Source: JBHFEI01 sp041928815 (GTDB lineage Bacteria > Pseudomonadota > Alphaproteobacteria > Rhizobiales > Rhizobiaceae). Taken from it: a stretch of DNA of 64,000 nt. Below are positions 33,402-44,130 of this stretch, one piece after another (the stretch's first letter is position 1; each line of letters starts with the position of its first letter). Both the position numbers and the translations under genes were made by a program. The DNA lies in the NCBI RefSeq assembly GCF_041928815.1, contig NZ_JBHFEI010000001.1:62001-126000 (forward strand). The letters are read 5' to 3'. The notes under the pieces were generated by a model. That model saw only the letters and a program-made list of their open reading frames with translations, was not told the origin of the DNA and made no database searches.

Positions 33402-34324
33402 TGGGTGACCCCCGCTATGTCGCCCTCGACTGGGGCACGTCGAGCTTCCGCCTCTGGCTTGTCGGACGCGATGGCGCGGTGCTCGCCGAGCGGCGCAGCG
33501 GCGAAGGCATGACGCAGGCGGCGAAGGCCGGCTTCGCCGCCGTACTTGACGGCCATCTGTCGGCGCTCGGCGTCGCCGATGCCGTTCCCGTCCTCGCCTG
33601 CGGCATGGTCGGCGCGCGGCAGGGCTGGGTCGAGGCCGGCTATCTCGACACGCCGGCGCCGCTCGGCGCGATCGCGACGGCGGCCGTCCGCGTCCCCGGC
33701 ACGGCGCGCGACATCCGCGTCCTGCCCGGCCTCGCCCAGCGCGACCGCGACCGCCCCGACGTGATGCGCGGCGAGGAGACGCAGCTGATGGGTGCGCTCG
33801 TCCGCCTCGGGCCGGGACGGCACCGTGTCTGCATGCCGGGGACCCATTCGAAATGGGTGCGGCTTGACGGCGACATCGCCAGCGGATTTTCGACCTTCAT
33901 GACCGGCGAGCTCTTCGACGTCCTGTCCCGGCAGACGATCCTGGCCCATTCGGTCGGCGACGGCGGACGCGTCGCGGCGGACCATCCGGCCTTCCTCGAT
34001 GCGGTCGAACAGGTGCGCACGGCCCCCGCCGAGGCAACGAACCATCTCTTTTCGATCCGGGCCGGGCAATTGCTGCACGGGACGGAACCGCTCGCCGGCC
34101 GGGCGAGGCTGTCAGGCACGCTGATCGGCCTCGAGATCGCCGCAGCACTCCGGGATGACGGCGACGCGGTCTGCCTCGTCGCCTCCGGTCCGCTCGCCGC
34201 CCTCTACCGGGCCGCGCTCGCCGTCTTCTCGGTGACCCCCGTGGATATCGACGCCGACGACGCCGTCCGCCATGGACTGGCGATGGCGGCCGACCTGCTC
34301 TGGCCTCAAGGACCGACGCCGTGA
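33401..34324 (+). CDS. dgoK: 2-dehydro-3-deoxygalactonokinase
   Basis: This 307-residue DgoK-family kinase phosphorylates 2-keto-3-deoxy-galactonate at O6. It begins YVALDWGTSSFRLWLVG, the phosphate-binding start of this actin-like fold. It continues with ACGMVGARQGWVEAGYL, DVMRGEETQLMGAL and CMPGTHSKWVRLDG, all DgoK hallmarks. It overlaps the SDR gene by one base and the aldolase gene by four, so its translation is coupled to both. Its presence fixes the operon on a six-carbon keto-deoxy acid rather than a pentonate. Confidence 0.93.
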   Translation: MGDPRYVALDWGTSSFRLWLVGRDGAVLAERRSGEGMTQAAKAGFAAVLDGHLSALGVADAVPVLACGMVGARQGWVEAGYLDTPAPLGAIATAAVRVPGTARDIRVLPGLAQRDRDRPDVMRGEETQLMGALVRLGPGRHRVCMPGTHSKWVRLDGDIASGFSTFMTGELFDVLSRQTILAHSVGDGGRVAADHPAFLDAVEQVRTAPAEATNHLFSIRAGQLLHGTEPLAGRARLSGTLIGLEIAAALRDDGDAVCLVASGPLAALYRAALAVFSVTPVDIDADDAVRHGLAMAADLLWPQGPTP

Positions 34325-34959
34325 CCCGCATTCCCTTTCCGCCGATGACACGCCCGCTGATCGCCATCCTGCGCGGCATCCGACACGACGAGACCGAGGC
34401 GATCATCGCGACGCTCGTCGAGGCCGGGCTGACGGCGATCGAGATCCCGCTGAACTCGCCCGATCCGTTCCGCTCCATCGAGATCGCGGCGCGCACCGCC
34501 CCGGACGGCGTGCTGATCGGCGCCGGCACCGTGCTGACGGAGACGCAGGTCGACGCGCTGGAGCGCGCCGGCGGCCGGCTGATGGTCAGCCCCAATGTGG
34601 AGCCGGCCGTGATTGCCCGCGCGGCGGCGAAGGGCATGGTGACCATGCCCGGCGTCTTCACGCCGACGGAGGCGCTGGCGGCGGCGGCCGCGGGCGCGAC
34701 GGGCCTCAAATTCTTCCCCGCGAGCGTGCTCGGGCCCGCGGGGATCACCGCGATCCGCGCCGTGCTGCCGAAGGACCTCGAGATCGCTGCGGTCGGCGGC
34801 GTGTCGGAGAAGAATTTCGCCGACTATGCCAGCGCCGGCATCCGCGCCTTCGGCCTCGGCTCGAGCCTCTACAAACCGGGCATGGACGCCGCCGAGATCG
34901 GCCGGCGCGCCCGCGCCACGCTCACCGCCTACGACGCCGCCTATGGAGTGACGCCATGA
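34321..34959 (+). CDS. dgoA: 2-dehydro-3-deoxy-6-phosphogalactonate aldolase
   Basis: This 212-residue class I aldolase of the KDPG/KDPGal family splits KDPGal into pyruvate and glyceraldehyde 3-phosphate. LIAILRG at the start carries the Glu/Arg region, VLIGAGTVLT follows, and LKFFPAS holds the Schiff-base Lys. AVGGVSEKNFADYASAG and GLGSSLYKPG bind phosphate. The start is GTG, within the four-base overlap with dgoK. DgoA rather than Eda is favoured by context and by the ILRG and GVSEKN patterns. Confidence 0.93.
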   Translation: MTRIPFPPMTRPLIAILRGIRHDETEAIIATLVEAGLTAIEIPLNSPDPFRSIEIAARTAPDGVLIGAGTVLTETQVDALERAGGRLMVSPNVEPAVIARAAAKGMVTMPGVFTPTEALAAAAAGATGLKFFPASVLGPAGITAIRAVLPKDLEIAAVGGVSEKNFADYASAGIRAFGLGSSLYKPGMDAAEIGRRARATLTAYDAAYGVTP

Positions 34960-35840
34960 CCGACATCCAGCCCTTTTCCGGAACCCTCCTCTGCGAGGCC
35001 AATTCCATCCTCGGCGAAGGCCCGACCTACGACGAGACCACCGGCATCGTCTGGTGGGTGAACATCAAGGGCCGAGAGTTGCACGAACTGCACCTTAAAA
35101 GCGGCCGCAAGTCGGTGCACGCCCTGCCGTTCATGGCAAGCGTGATCGCGCGCATCGATCCCGAGCGGCAGTTGCTCGCGACCGACGCCGGCCTCTATCT
35201 CCGGCAGACGGAGACCGGCGACCTCTCCTTCCTGTCGAAGGTCGAAGACGCTCCGGCCAACCGGTCGAATGACGGACGGGTGCATCCCTCCGGCAGCCTC
35301 TGGCTCGGCACGATGGGCAAGGGCGCCGAGAGCGGCGCCGGTGCGATCTACCACATCGCTCAGGGGCGTGTGACGAAGCTTTACGGCAACATCACCGTGC
35401 CGAACGCCATCTGCTTCTCGCCCGACGGAGCGACCGCCTATTTCGCCGACAGCGACGTCAACCACCTGATGCGCGTTGACCTCGACCCGGCGACGGGCCT
35501 TCCGACCGGCGATGCGACGGTCTTGAGCGACGAGACCGGCAGTGACGGCGTGCTCGACGGTTCGGTCTGCGATGCCGACGGACTGATCTGGAACGCCCGC
35601 TGGGGCGGCTGGAGCGTCGACGTCTACAAGCCGGACGGCAGCAAGGTCGCACGCCATGCCATTCCGACCGGCCAGCCGAGTTGCCCGGCCTTCATCGGCC
35701 CGGACGCCGCGCGCCTGCTCGTCACCTCGGCCTGGCAGGACATGGACGACGCGACCCGCGCAAAGGACGTCAATGCCGGCCGCACCTTCGACCTCGGCAT
35801 CGCGGTCAGGGGGCGATTCGAGCCCGTCTATAAGCTCTGA
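34956..35840 (+). CDS. SMP-30/gluconolactonase family lactonase
   Basis: This 294-residue beta-propeller lactonase has ANSILGEGPTYDE with the metal-ligand Glu, NRSNDGRVHPSGSLWLGTM with the conserved Asn and Asp, VPNAICFSPDG and DGLIWNARWGGW. The family opens aldonolactones with a divalent metal. It overlaps dgoA by four bases (ATGA). In this operon it would hydrolyse the lactone made by the SDR enzyme to the free aldonate for the dehydratase. No signal peptide is present, so it acts in the cytoplasm. Confidence 0.92.
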   Translation: MTDIQPFSGTLLCEANSILGEGPTYDETTGIVWWVNIKGRELHELHLKSGRKSVHALPFMASVIARIDPERQLLATDAGLYLRQTETGDLSFLSKVEDAPANRSNDGRVHPSGSLWLGTMGKGAESGAGAIYHIAQGRVTKLYGNITVPNAICFSPDGATAYFADSDVNHLMRVDLDPATGLPTGDATVLSDETGSDGVLDGSVCDADGLIWNARWGGWSVDVYKPDGSKVARHAIPTGQPSCPAFIGPDAARLLVTSAWQDMDDATRAKDVNAGRTFDLGIAVRGRFEPVYKL

Positions 35841-35924
35841 GTGAAAGATTGGGTCTGGCGAAGAGCGCGCGAAAAAGTCATACAATTGCGCCGGCCGAAT
35901 TCTCGAGACGACGGGAGTGCTCCG

Positions 35925-37652
35925 ATGGGAGATGAAAAGAAGAAGGAACTGCGCAGCCGGCACTGGTACGGCGGCACGGACAAGGATGGCTTCATCCACC
36001 GTTCCTGGATGAAGAACCAGGGCTTTCCCGACCATGCCTTCGACGGCCGGCCGATCATCGGCATCTGCAACACCTGGTCGGAACTCGCCCCCTGCAACAG
36101 CCACCTGCGCATCCTCGCGGAAGGCGTCAAGCGCGGCGTCTGGGAGGCCGGCGGCTTCCCGGTCGAGTTCCCCGTCTCTTCGCTCGGCGAGACGCAGATG
36201 CGCCCGACGGCGATGCTGTTCCGCAATCTTCTCGCGATGGATGTCGAGGAGGCGATCCGCGCCTATGGCATCGACGGCGTCGTGCTGCTCGGCGGCTGCG
36301 ACAAGACCACGCCCGGCCAGCTGATGGGCGCGGCATCGGTCGACCTGCCGACCATCGTCGTCTCCTCCGGGCCGATGCTGAACGGCAAGTGGAAGGGCAA
36401 GGACATCGGTTCCGGCACGGATGTGTGGAAGTTTTCCGAGGACGTGCGCGCCGGCAAGATGAGCCTTCAGGAATTCATGGCGGCCGAAAGCGGCATGTCG
36501 CGCTCGCCCGGCGTCTGCATGACCATGGGCACGGCGACGACGATGGCCTCGGTCGTCGAGGCGATGGGCCTGTCGCTGCCGATGAATGCGGCGCTGCCCG
36601 CCGTCGACGCGCGCCGCATGGCGCTCTCCCACATGACCGGCAAGCGCATCGTCGAGATGGTGCACGAGGACCTGCGCCTGTCGAAGATCCTGACGAAGAA
36701 GAATTTCGAGAACGGCATCATCGCCAACGCCGCCGTCGGCGGCTCGACCAATGCCGTCGTTCATCTTCTGGCGATCGCGGGGCGTGCCGGGGTCGACCTG
36801 ACGCTCGACGATTTCGACCGGGTCGGCGGCGAGGTGCCCTGCATCGTCAACTGCATGCCGTCCGGCAAATACCTGATCGAGGACCTCGCCTATGCCGGCG
36901 GCCTGCCGGCGGTGATGAACCGCGTCCAGCATTTGCTGCATGGCGATGCGCCGACCGTCTATGGCTGTCCGATATCGGATTACTACACGGATGCGGAGGT
37001 CTATAACGACGACGTCATCCGTCCGCTCGACAATCCCTTGCGCGAACGTGCCGGCATCCGCGTGCTGCGCGGCAATCTCTCGCCGAACGGCGCCGTCATC
37101 AAGCCGTCGGCGGCGAGCGAGCACCTGCTGTCGCACGAGGGGCCGGCCTATGTCTTCGAGACGATCGAGGACATGAAGGCGAAGATCGACGATCCCGATT
37201 TGCCGGTGACGGAGGACACGATCCTCGTGCTGAAGGGATGCGGTCCGAAGGGCTATCCCGGCATGGCCGAGGTCGGCAACATGCCGATTCCGCGCCGCCT
37301 CGTCGAAAAGGGCGTGCGCGACATGGTGCGCATTTCCGATGCCCGCATGTCCGGCACCGCCTTCGGCACGGTGGTGCTGCATGTCAGCCCCGAGGCCAAT
37401 GCCGGCGGGCCGCTCGCCGTGGTGAAGACCGGCGACCGCATCCGCCTCGACGCCATGGCGGGGAAGCTCGACCTTCTGATCAGCGAGGAAGAATTGCAGT
37501 CGCGCCTTGCCGCCTGGCAGGCACCGGAGCGCAAATGGACGCGCGGCTACTACAAGCTCTACCACGACACCGTGCTGCAGGCGGACAAGGGGGCTGATCT
37601 CGATTTCCTCGTCGGAGCGAGCGGCAGCGAGGTCCACCGCGAAAGCCACTGA
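35925..37652 (+). CDS. IlvD/Edd family sugar-acid dehydratase (probable D-galactonate dehydratase)
   Basis: This 575-residue Fe-S dehydratase has three conserved cysteines, C57 (SELAPCNSH), C125 (GGCDKTTPG) and C198 (SPGVCMTMG). Their spacing matches the [2Fe-2S] ligands of the structurally known rhizobial L-arabinonate dehydratase. The active-site Ser lies in DARMSGTAFGTVVLH. The closest relatives act on pentonates and hexonates; the dgoK and dgoA neighbours argue for D-galactonate or D-fuconate. The start at 35925 follows GGAG; upstream in-frame codons to 35841 are not conserved. It is the last gene of the operon, 84 bases after the lactonase gene. Confidence 0.92.
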   Translation: MGDEKKKELRSRHWYGGTDKDGFIHRSWMKNQGFPDHAFDGRPIIGICNTWSELAPCNSHLRILAEGVKRGVWEAGGFPVEFPVSSLGETQMRPTAMLFRNLLAMDVEEAIRAYGIDGVVLLGGCDKTTPGQLMGAASVDLPTIVVSSGPMLNGKWKGKDIGSGTDVWKFSEDVRAGKMSLQEFMAAESGMSRSPGVCMTMGTATTMASVVEAMGLSLPMNAALPAVDARRMALSHMTGKRIVEMVHEDLRLSKILTKKNFENGIIANAAVGGSTNAVVHLLAIAGRAGVDLTLDDFDRVGGEVPCIVNCMPSGKYLIEDLAYAGGLPAVMNRVQHLLHGDAPTVYGCPISDYYTDAEVYNDDVIRPLDNPLRERAGIRVLRGNLSPNGAVIKPSAASEHLLSHEGPAYVFETIEDMKAKIDDPDLPVTEDTILVLKGCGPKGYPGMAEVGNMPIPRRLVEKGVRDMVRISDARMSGTAFGTVVLHVSPEANAGGPLAVVKTGDRIRLDAMAGKLDLLISEEELQSRLAAWQAPERKWTRGYYKLYHDTVLQADKGADLDFLVGASGSEVHRESH

Positions 37653-37680
37653 CGCGGGTCGGCGGCTATGCTGCGCCTGG

Positions 37681-37706
37681 GATCCCGGCCTCGGAAGGCC
37701 GGGATC
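37681..37706. other. Strong hairpin after the sugar-acid operon
   Basis: A perfect eleven-pair stem (GATCCCGGCCT with AGGCCGGGATC) closes a four-base loop 28 bases after the dehydratase stop. There is no T tract on either strand, so it may stabilise the mRNA 3' end or assist factor-dependent termination rather than act as an intrinsic terminator. Confidence 0.55.
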
Positions 37707-37917
37707 GGAGATAGCGGTTGGAACAGCATAATTTCCTCAATGAGGGCAAAAGGCGGGAAAGCGAATCTTTTCCGCCGCCGTTTGTTCCGCGCCGACAACC
37801 GGATTTTTTTCTGGAACCAGATCCGCTCCTTCACGTTTTCGGGACATCACCGGTGCAGCAGAGAACCCGATCGCTGCCTGCGCCATGATCCAAGAGGAAA
37901 CGAAAGGTAGGTACGCT

Positions 37918-38583
37918 ATGACCCAGAAAACCGTTGCTTCCATCGCGGCAGGCGCTCTTCTTGCCGGTGTTGCCGCATTCGCGCCGCTGAGCTTCGCCCA
38001 GGACGCCACCCAGCCGCAGACGACCCAGCCCCAGACCATGGAAACCGCGCCGGCGACCGGCATGGAGACCGCTCCCGCCACCGGCATGGACAGCGCCGCC
38101 GACGGTACGGTCGTCGCGCCGAACGCCGAGACGACGGCCCAGGCGACGCAGCCGGCCGAAGGCACGGGCTTCCTGACCGAACAGTCGGCCGAGCAGGTCG
38201 TCGCCTCGAACTATATCGGCCAGTCCGTCTACAATGCGGCTGACGAAAGCATTGGCCAGATCAACGACCTCGTGCTGGCGAAGGATGGTCAGATCGCTGC
38301 GGCGATCGTCGGTGTCGGCGGCTTCCTCGGCATCGGCGAGAAGAACGTCGCCGTGCCGTTCGACAGCATCACCGTGTCCGAGAACCCGGACAACGGCTCT
38401 CTCAAGCTGACCTCGGCCGAGACCGCCGAAGGCCTGAAGGCGGCCCCGACCTTCATGACCCGGGCCCAGGTCCTGGCGCAGCAGGACGCCACTTCGGTCG
38501 ACACGGCGCCGACCGCCTCGACCACGGCCCCGGCCGAACAGCCGGCGACGGGCATGGGCGCGCAGCCCGCACCGGCTGAATAA
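37918..38583 (+). CDS. Exported PRC-barrel domain protein
   Basis: This 221-residue protein has a signal peptide (IAAGALLAGVAAFAPLSFA), then a Thr/Gln/Pro-rich linker that contains two tandem copies of METAPATG, and a PRC-barrel domain (about 100-180; YIGQSVYNAADESIGQINDLVLAKDGQIAAAIVGVGGFLGIGEKNVAVPF). The C-terminus is again Ala/Pro/Thr-rich. Exported PRC-barrel proteins are common and abundant in rhizobia. A structural or stress role is usual, but no reaction is known. AAAGG precedes the ATG at 37918. It stands alone between the dehydratase and a convergent GGDEF-EAL gene. Confidence 0.85.
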   Translation: MTQKTVASIAAGALLAGVAAFAPLSFAQDATQPQTTQPQTMETAPATGMETAPATGMDSAADGTVVAPNAETTAQATQPAEGTGFLTEQSAEQVVASNYIGQSVYNAADESIGQINDLVLAKDGQIAAAIVGVGGFLGIGEKNVAVPFDSITVSENPDNGSLKLTSAETAEGLKAAPTFMTRAQVLAQQDATSVDTAPTASTTAPAEQPATGMGAQPAPAE

Positions 38584-38602
38584 GGCTTACACCCCTTCCA
38601 GC

Positions 38603-38664
38603 GCGAGGATGGCCCGTCCATCCTCGCAGGGACGGAGAGCGGCGGTGCGCGAGCACCGCCGTTT
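38603..38664 (+). terminator. Double hairpin terminator after the PRC-barrel gene
   Basis: The first stem GCGAGGATGG pairs with CCATCCTCGC (38603-38612 with 38618-38627). The second stem CGGCGGTGC pairs with GCACCGCCG (38640-38648 with 38653-38661) and is followed by TTTCC. The T run is short, so the second hairpin is a moderate intrinsic terminator. Confidence 0.55.
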
Positions 38665-38701
38665 CCGTGTTCAGTACTCAACGCGCAGATGAAATGACGC
38701 C

Positions 38702-40060
38702 TCAGGCGGAGGCGGCCACGGGGGCGAGATCCTGGTAGCGCTCGGTGATCGCCCGCAGCGTCGCCCGCTGGTCGATCGGCTTGCCGTAGAAATAGCCCTG
38801 ACCCAGACCGCAGCCGAGCGCCTTCAGCTTGAGTGCCTGGGCGAAATCCTCGATCCCTTCCGCCACGACCTCCAGCCCAAGCCCCTCGCACATGGCGATG
38901 ATCGCCTTGATGATGTGCTCCGAGACGCGGTCGCTGGAAATGCGCGATACGAAGGCCCGATCGATCTTCACCTTGTCGAAGGAGAAATCCCTGAGGCGGC
39001 CGAGGCTCGACTGGCCGGTGCCGAAATCATCGAGGGCAATGCGCACGCCCTCCGAGCGAAGCTCGGCGACGATCGTATGCGCCACCTCGGTGTCGGTCAT
39101 CACGGCGGTCTCGGTGATCTCCAGTTCGAGGCGGGCGGGCGACAGGCCGACCGACCGGATGATCGACAGGATGTTGCCGGCCGTCGATGGATCGGTGAGC
39201 TGGGCGGAGGAAAGGTTGAAGGAGAGGAAAAGCTCCCGCGGCCAGTCCATCGCCGCCTCGGCCGCCTTGCGCAGCAGCATGTCGGAGAGCTTGTCGATAA
39301 AGCCGCGCTCCTCTGCGATCGGCACGAAGACGTCGGGGGAGACATAGCCGAGATCGGCGTCGCACCAGCGCGCCAGCGCCTCGAAGCCGACGACGACGTC
39401 GCTGCGCAGGTCGACGATCGGCTGGAAATGCACGTCGACCCCGCCCGCCATGATCGCATTGCGCAAGGCCTGTTCGAGCTGCGTCGCGCGCTTCATCTCC
39501 TGGGCGATTTCCGAGGAATAGACGGTGATCTGGCCCCGGCCGCGCCGCTTCGATCGGTAGAGCGCCGTATCGGCGCTCTTCATCAGGTCGGCGAAGGCCG
39601 CGCCCGCGAAAGGATGGATGGCGAAGCCGAAGGAGGCGGAGAGGCGCACGCTGCGCTCGCCGAGATCGAAGGGCGCGGCGAGCACGTCCTTCAGCCGCTG
39701 GCCGACGCGCTCGGCCCCCTTGCGCTCGAAGACGAGCGGCAGGAGAAAGGCGAATTCGTCGCCGCCGATGCGCATCACGGCGGCGCCGTCCGGAACGCAG
39801 GTCGCGAGCCTCTGCGCCACCTGGCAGATGATCTCGTCGCCCGCAGCCGGGCCGAACAGGTCGTTGATCGGCTTGAACCCGTCGATATTGGCAAGGCCGA
39901 CGGCGAAGGGCGCGGGATCGGCGGCGCGCTCGGTGACGATCGTCTGTACTGCCTCGCGCAGGCGTTCCTCGTTGCCGAGCCCGGTCAGCCGGTCGATCGA
40001 GGAGGGCGCCGGCGCCTCCTCGGCCGGGCGGCGCGGATCGGTGGCCGGCACGGCGCTCAT
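38702..40060 (-). CDS. Cytoplasmic GGDEF-EAL protein
   Basis: This 452-residue protein has no membrane segment or sensor domain. The GGDEF domain (about 20-185) has RIGGDEF (97-103), but the usual DID metal site reads NID (59-61), so the first metal-binding Asp is Asn. The EAL domain (about 195-445) keeps EALARW (227-232), N282, EITE, LDDFG (343-347), K365, E401 and Q421. Phosphodiesterase activity is therefore likely and cyclase activity doubtful. The start at 40060 has GAGGAAGG just upstream; in-frame sequence further upstream has no match. It reads toward the PRC-barrel gene and lies 289 bases from the PAS-REC gene in the same direction. Confidence 0.9.
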   Translation of the reverse strand: MSAVPATDPRRPAEEAPAPSSIDRLTGLGNEERLREAVQTIVTERAADPAPFAVGLANIDGFKPINDLFGPAAGDEIICQVAQRLATCVPDGAAVMRIGGDEFAFLLPLVFERKGAERVGQRLKDVLAAPFDLGERSVRLSASFGFAIHPFAGAAFADLMKSADTALYRSKRRGRGQITVYSSEIAQEMKRATQLEQALRNAIMAGGVDVHFQPIVDLRSDVVVGFEALARWCDADLGYVSPDVFVPIAEERGFIDKLSDMLLRKAAEAAMDWPRELFLSFNLSSAQLTDPSTAGNILSIIRSVGLSPARLELEITETAVMTDTEVAHTIVAELRSEGVRIALDDFGTGQSSLGRLRDFSFDKVKIDRAFVSRISSDRVSEHIIKAIIAMCEGLGLEVVAEGIEDFAQALKLKALGCGLGQGYFYGKPIDQRATLRAITERYQDLAPVAASA

Positions 40061-40349
40061 GATGCCTTCCTCGCCGCAGCGCGCGTGGCCGGCGGAACGG
40101 TCAAGACGGTCGGCGACCCCTGTCTCTCGTTCTGGCCTTGCGGCATTCCCGGTCTCCAGATCAGCTTTCGCGACGTGTAAAGGCCGCGCCTCCACCCGCG
40201 GACGATGCGCGCGGAATATGAAGAATGCCTTAACCACCCACCCCCACAATCTTGCGGCGGGGTGCCGCTTCGGGCCTGCGACGCGCCTTACCGCGGGAGG
40301 AGGAAAATCGCGGGATCATCCGTCTCCGGCAAAGGATGGGCAGGCGCTC

Positions 40350-42065
40350 TCAGTGCTGCTGCCGGCGGGCGGCCTTGCCGGGGACGAAGCGATGGTAGAC
40401 GTCCTCGATCATGTCGGGGCTGATCGGCTTCATGATATGGCCGTCCATGCCAGCGGCGCGGTAGCGTTCCTCGTCGAGGTCGAGCGCCTGGGCGAGCACG
40501 GCGACGATCGGCGTGCGGGGCCCGTGCCCCGCCTCCGCCCGGCGGATGACGAGCGCGGCATCGGGGCCGCTCAGCACCGGCATGGCCACGTCCATCAGCA
40601 CCAGTTCCGGGCGGTGCGCCTGCCAGAGCTCGACCGCCTCGGCGCCGTTGGCGGCGATGCGGAAGGAGAGTCCGAGGCCCTCGAGGATCTGGGAGAAGAC
40701 GAACTGGTTGATCTGGTTGTCCTCCGCCACGAGCACGTCGATCCGCTCGGCCTGGGGGATCTCGTCCGCCGGCAGCCCATGCCAGTCCGGCAGCACCGCC
40801 TCCGCCGGCTCCGCCCCGGCAACGAGCGCCCGGTGCATGTCGTCCTCGAGCCGCGCCGGATCGCAGGCCGGATCGAAGGCGACCGCGGTGACGTCGCGAT
40901 GCAGGCCGACGGCGCGCAGGCTTTCCGGCGCGGTCCGGTCGACCAGAAGCAGGTCGATGCCGATGCCGACCTCGGCTGCGAGCGCGAAGAAGTCGCGCTG
41001 CTCGGCAAGGCTGCGCACCGCGCAGGCCTCGAACCCCCAGCCGGAAAGGAGCGGCAGGATAAAGGCCTCGGTCGCCGCGTCGGCGGTGTGCACGAGGACG
41101 CGGCCGCGCGAGGGCGAGGGTGCGAGCATCGATGCCGCACCGGCGATCGCCTGCACCTCCGTGCCGCGAAAGGGATCGTAGCAGTTCTGCCCCGGTTCGA
41201 AGGCGTCGTAATGGACGATCCGGAGCCCGTCGGCCGGAGTGTCGTCTGCGGCGGGCACCTCGCCGGCGGAGGCGATGTCGGAGACGTCGTTCATGCAGGT
41301 GACGATGAAGTACTTCCCCGGCACGCCGATGCGGAACTTGCGCGTGACCACCCAGAGATCCTCGCCGTCGGCCCTGACGATCTGTTCCGGCAGGCTGAAC
41401 GGAGCACCGGTCTCGAGCACGACCCGGTCCGAGCGCTCGAACTTCTCCGCCAGTTCCGGCTCGACCACGTCCCAGACCGAGCGACCGATGAAGGCCTCCG
41501 GCGAAAGGCCGTGCAGGGCGCAGAAGGCGCGGTTGACCGCGACGTAGCTGAGGTTGCGGTCCTTGACGCAGACCGGATTGGGCAGGTTGTCGAGGATGCT
41601 CTCGGTCAGCGCCACGCGTTCGAGATCGGCCTGGAACAGTTCCTCGCGCTTCTTCGATTCGGTGACATCCCTGATCGCCATCAGGCCGTAGCCGCTGGAG
41701 AGGCGGCGCTTGGTGATGGCGATCCAGCGCTGCCGCGCCAGCCGCTCGACGGTTTCGTGGCGCTCGCGCCAGTGCAGCGAGAGATGATCCGAAATCCATT
41801 CGTCCCGGTTCGATCGCCGCCGGCTCGCCTCGGGTACCGTGCCGGCGCGCAGGCCGCAATCATAGACGGCGCCGAGGAAATCCTTGAGCCGCGTGCCCGG
41901 CTGGAGCACGTGGACCGGCACCGGAAAGAACTGAAGGATCTGGCGACTGATGAAGATGATCTCGTCGTGGCGGTCGCAGACGACGAGAACAGCACCAAGG
42001 GCCTCGCCCAGCACCTCGAGAAGCACCTTCTGGATGTTCGCGCCCGCTGACGCTACATCATTCAT
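40350..42065 (-). CDS. PAS-PAS-REC protein without histidine kinase core
   Basis: This 571-residue soluble protein begins with a PAS-like domain (about 10-135, ending in RDVTESKKREELF) and a second PAS (about 150-265; ILDNLPNPVCVKDRNLSYVAVNRAFCALHGLSPEAFIG). A degenerate receiver-like segment (about 322-420) follows, then a true receiver (about 442-562). The receiver has the acidic pair E448-D449, phospho-acceptor D492 (LMDVAMP) and K546 (MKPI). Leu524 occupies the usual Thr/Ser switch position (VAVLAQA). HisKA and ATPase domains are absent. It probably relays redox or small-ligand signals through an unlinked kinase. An ATG at 42065 is preferred over GTG at 42080. Confidence 0.85.
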   Translation of the reverse strand: MNDVASAGANIQKVLLEVLGEALGAVLVVCDRHDEIIFISRQILQFFPVPVHVLQPGTRLKDFLGAVYDCGLRAGTVPEASRRRSNRDEWISDHLSLHWRERHETVERLARQRWIAITKRRLSSGYGLMAIRDVTESKKREELFQADLERVALTESILDNLPNPVCVKDRNLSYVAVNRAFCALHGLSPEAFIGRSVWDVVEPELAEKFERSDRVVLETGAPFSLPEQIVRADGEDLWVVTRKFRIGVPGKYFIVTCMNDVSDIASAGEVPAADDTPADGLRIVHYDAFEPGQNCYDPFRGTEVQAIAGAASMLAPSPSRGRVLVHTADAATEAFILPLLSGWGFEACAVRSLAEQRDFFALAAEVGIGIDLLLVDRTAPESLRAVGLHRDVTAVAFDPACDPARLEDDMHRALVAGAEPAEAVLPDWHGLPADEIPQAERIDVLVAEDNQINQFVFSQILEGLGLSFRIAANGAEAVELWQAHRPELVLMDVAMPVLSGPDAALVIRRAEAGHGPRTPIVAVLAQALDLDEERYRAAGMDGHIMKPISPDMIEDVYHRFVPGKAARRQQH

Positions 42066-42315
42066 CACGCACGTCCCCACGATCCGCAGCCGTGCCGCCG
42101 CCCGACACCGGCGGCAATGCCGGCCGTCAATGGCCGACCCCGAGCCGCCTTCACAATTCGCACGGATCGATTAACGGCCGATTAACGCCCCTTCGGCATC
42201 CCTTTGCGACTCCCGCATATGTTGTAGTCTCTTGTTCTTCCTGATACATCCGGGCGATCGGGGATAGTGATGCGGACCGGCTTCCGCCGGCCGGGCGAAT
42301 CCCCGATAATGGGCC

Positions 42316-44130
<1,815 letters not shown>

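Noticed and set aside
35841..35924. GTG start extending the dehydratase by 28 residues
   Set aside because: The extra residues are not part of the conserved N-terminus, and the ATG at 35925 has a good ribosome binding site.
37681..37706. Rho-independent terminator call for the operon-end hairpin
   Set aside because: The stem is perfect but no T tract follows on either strand, so it is listed only as a hairpin.
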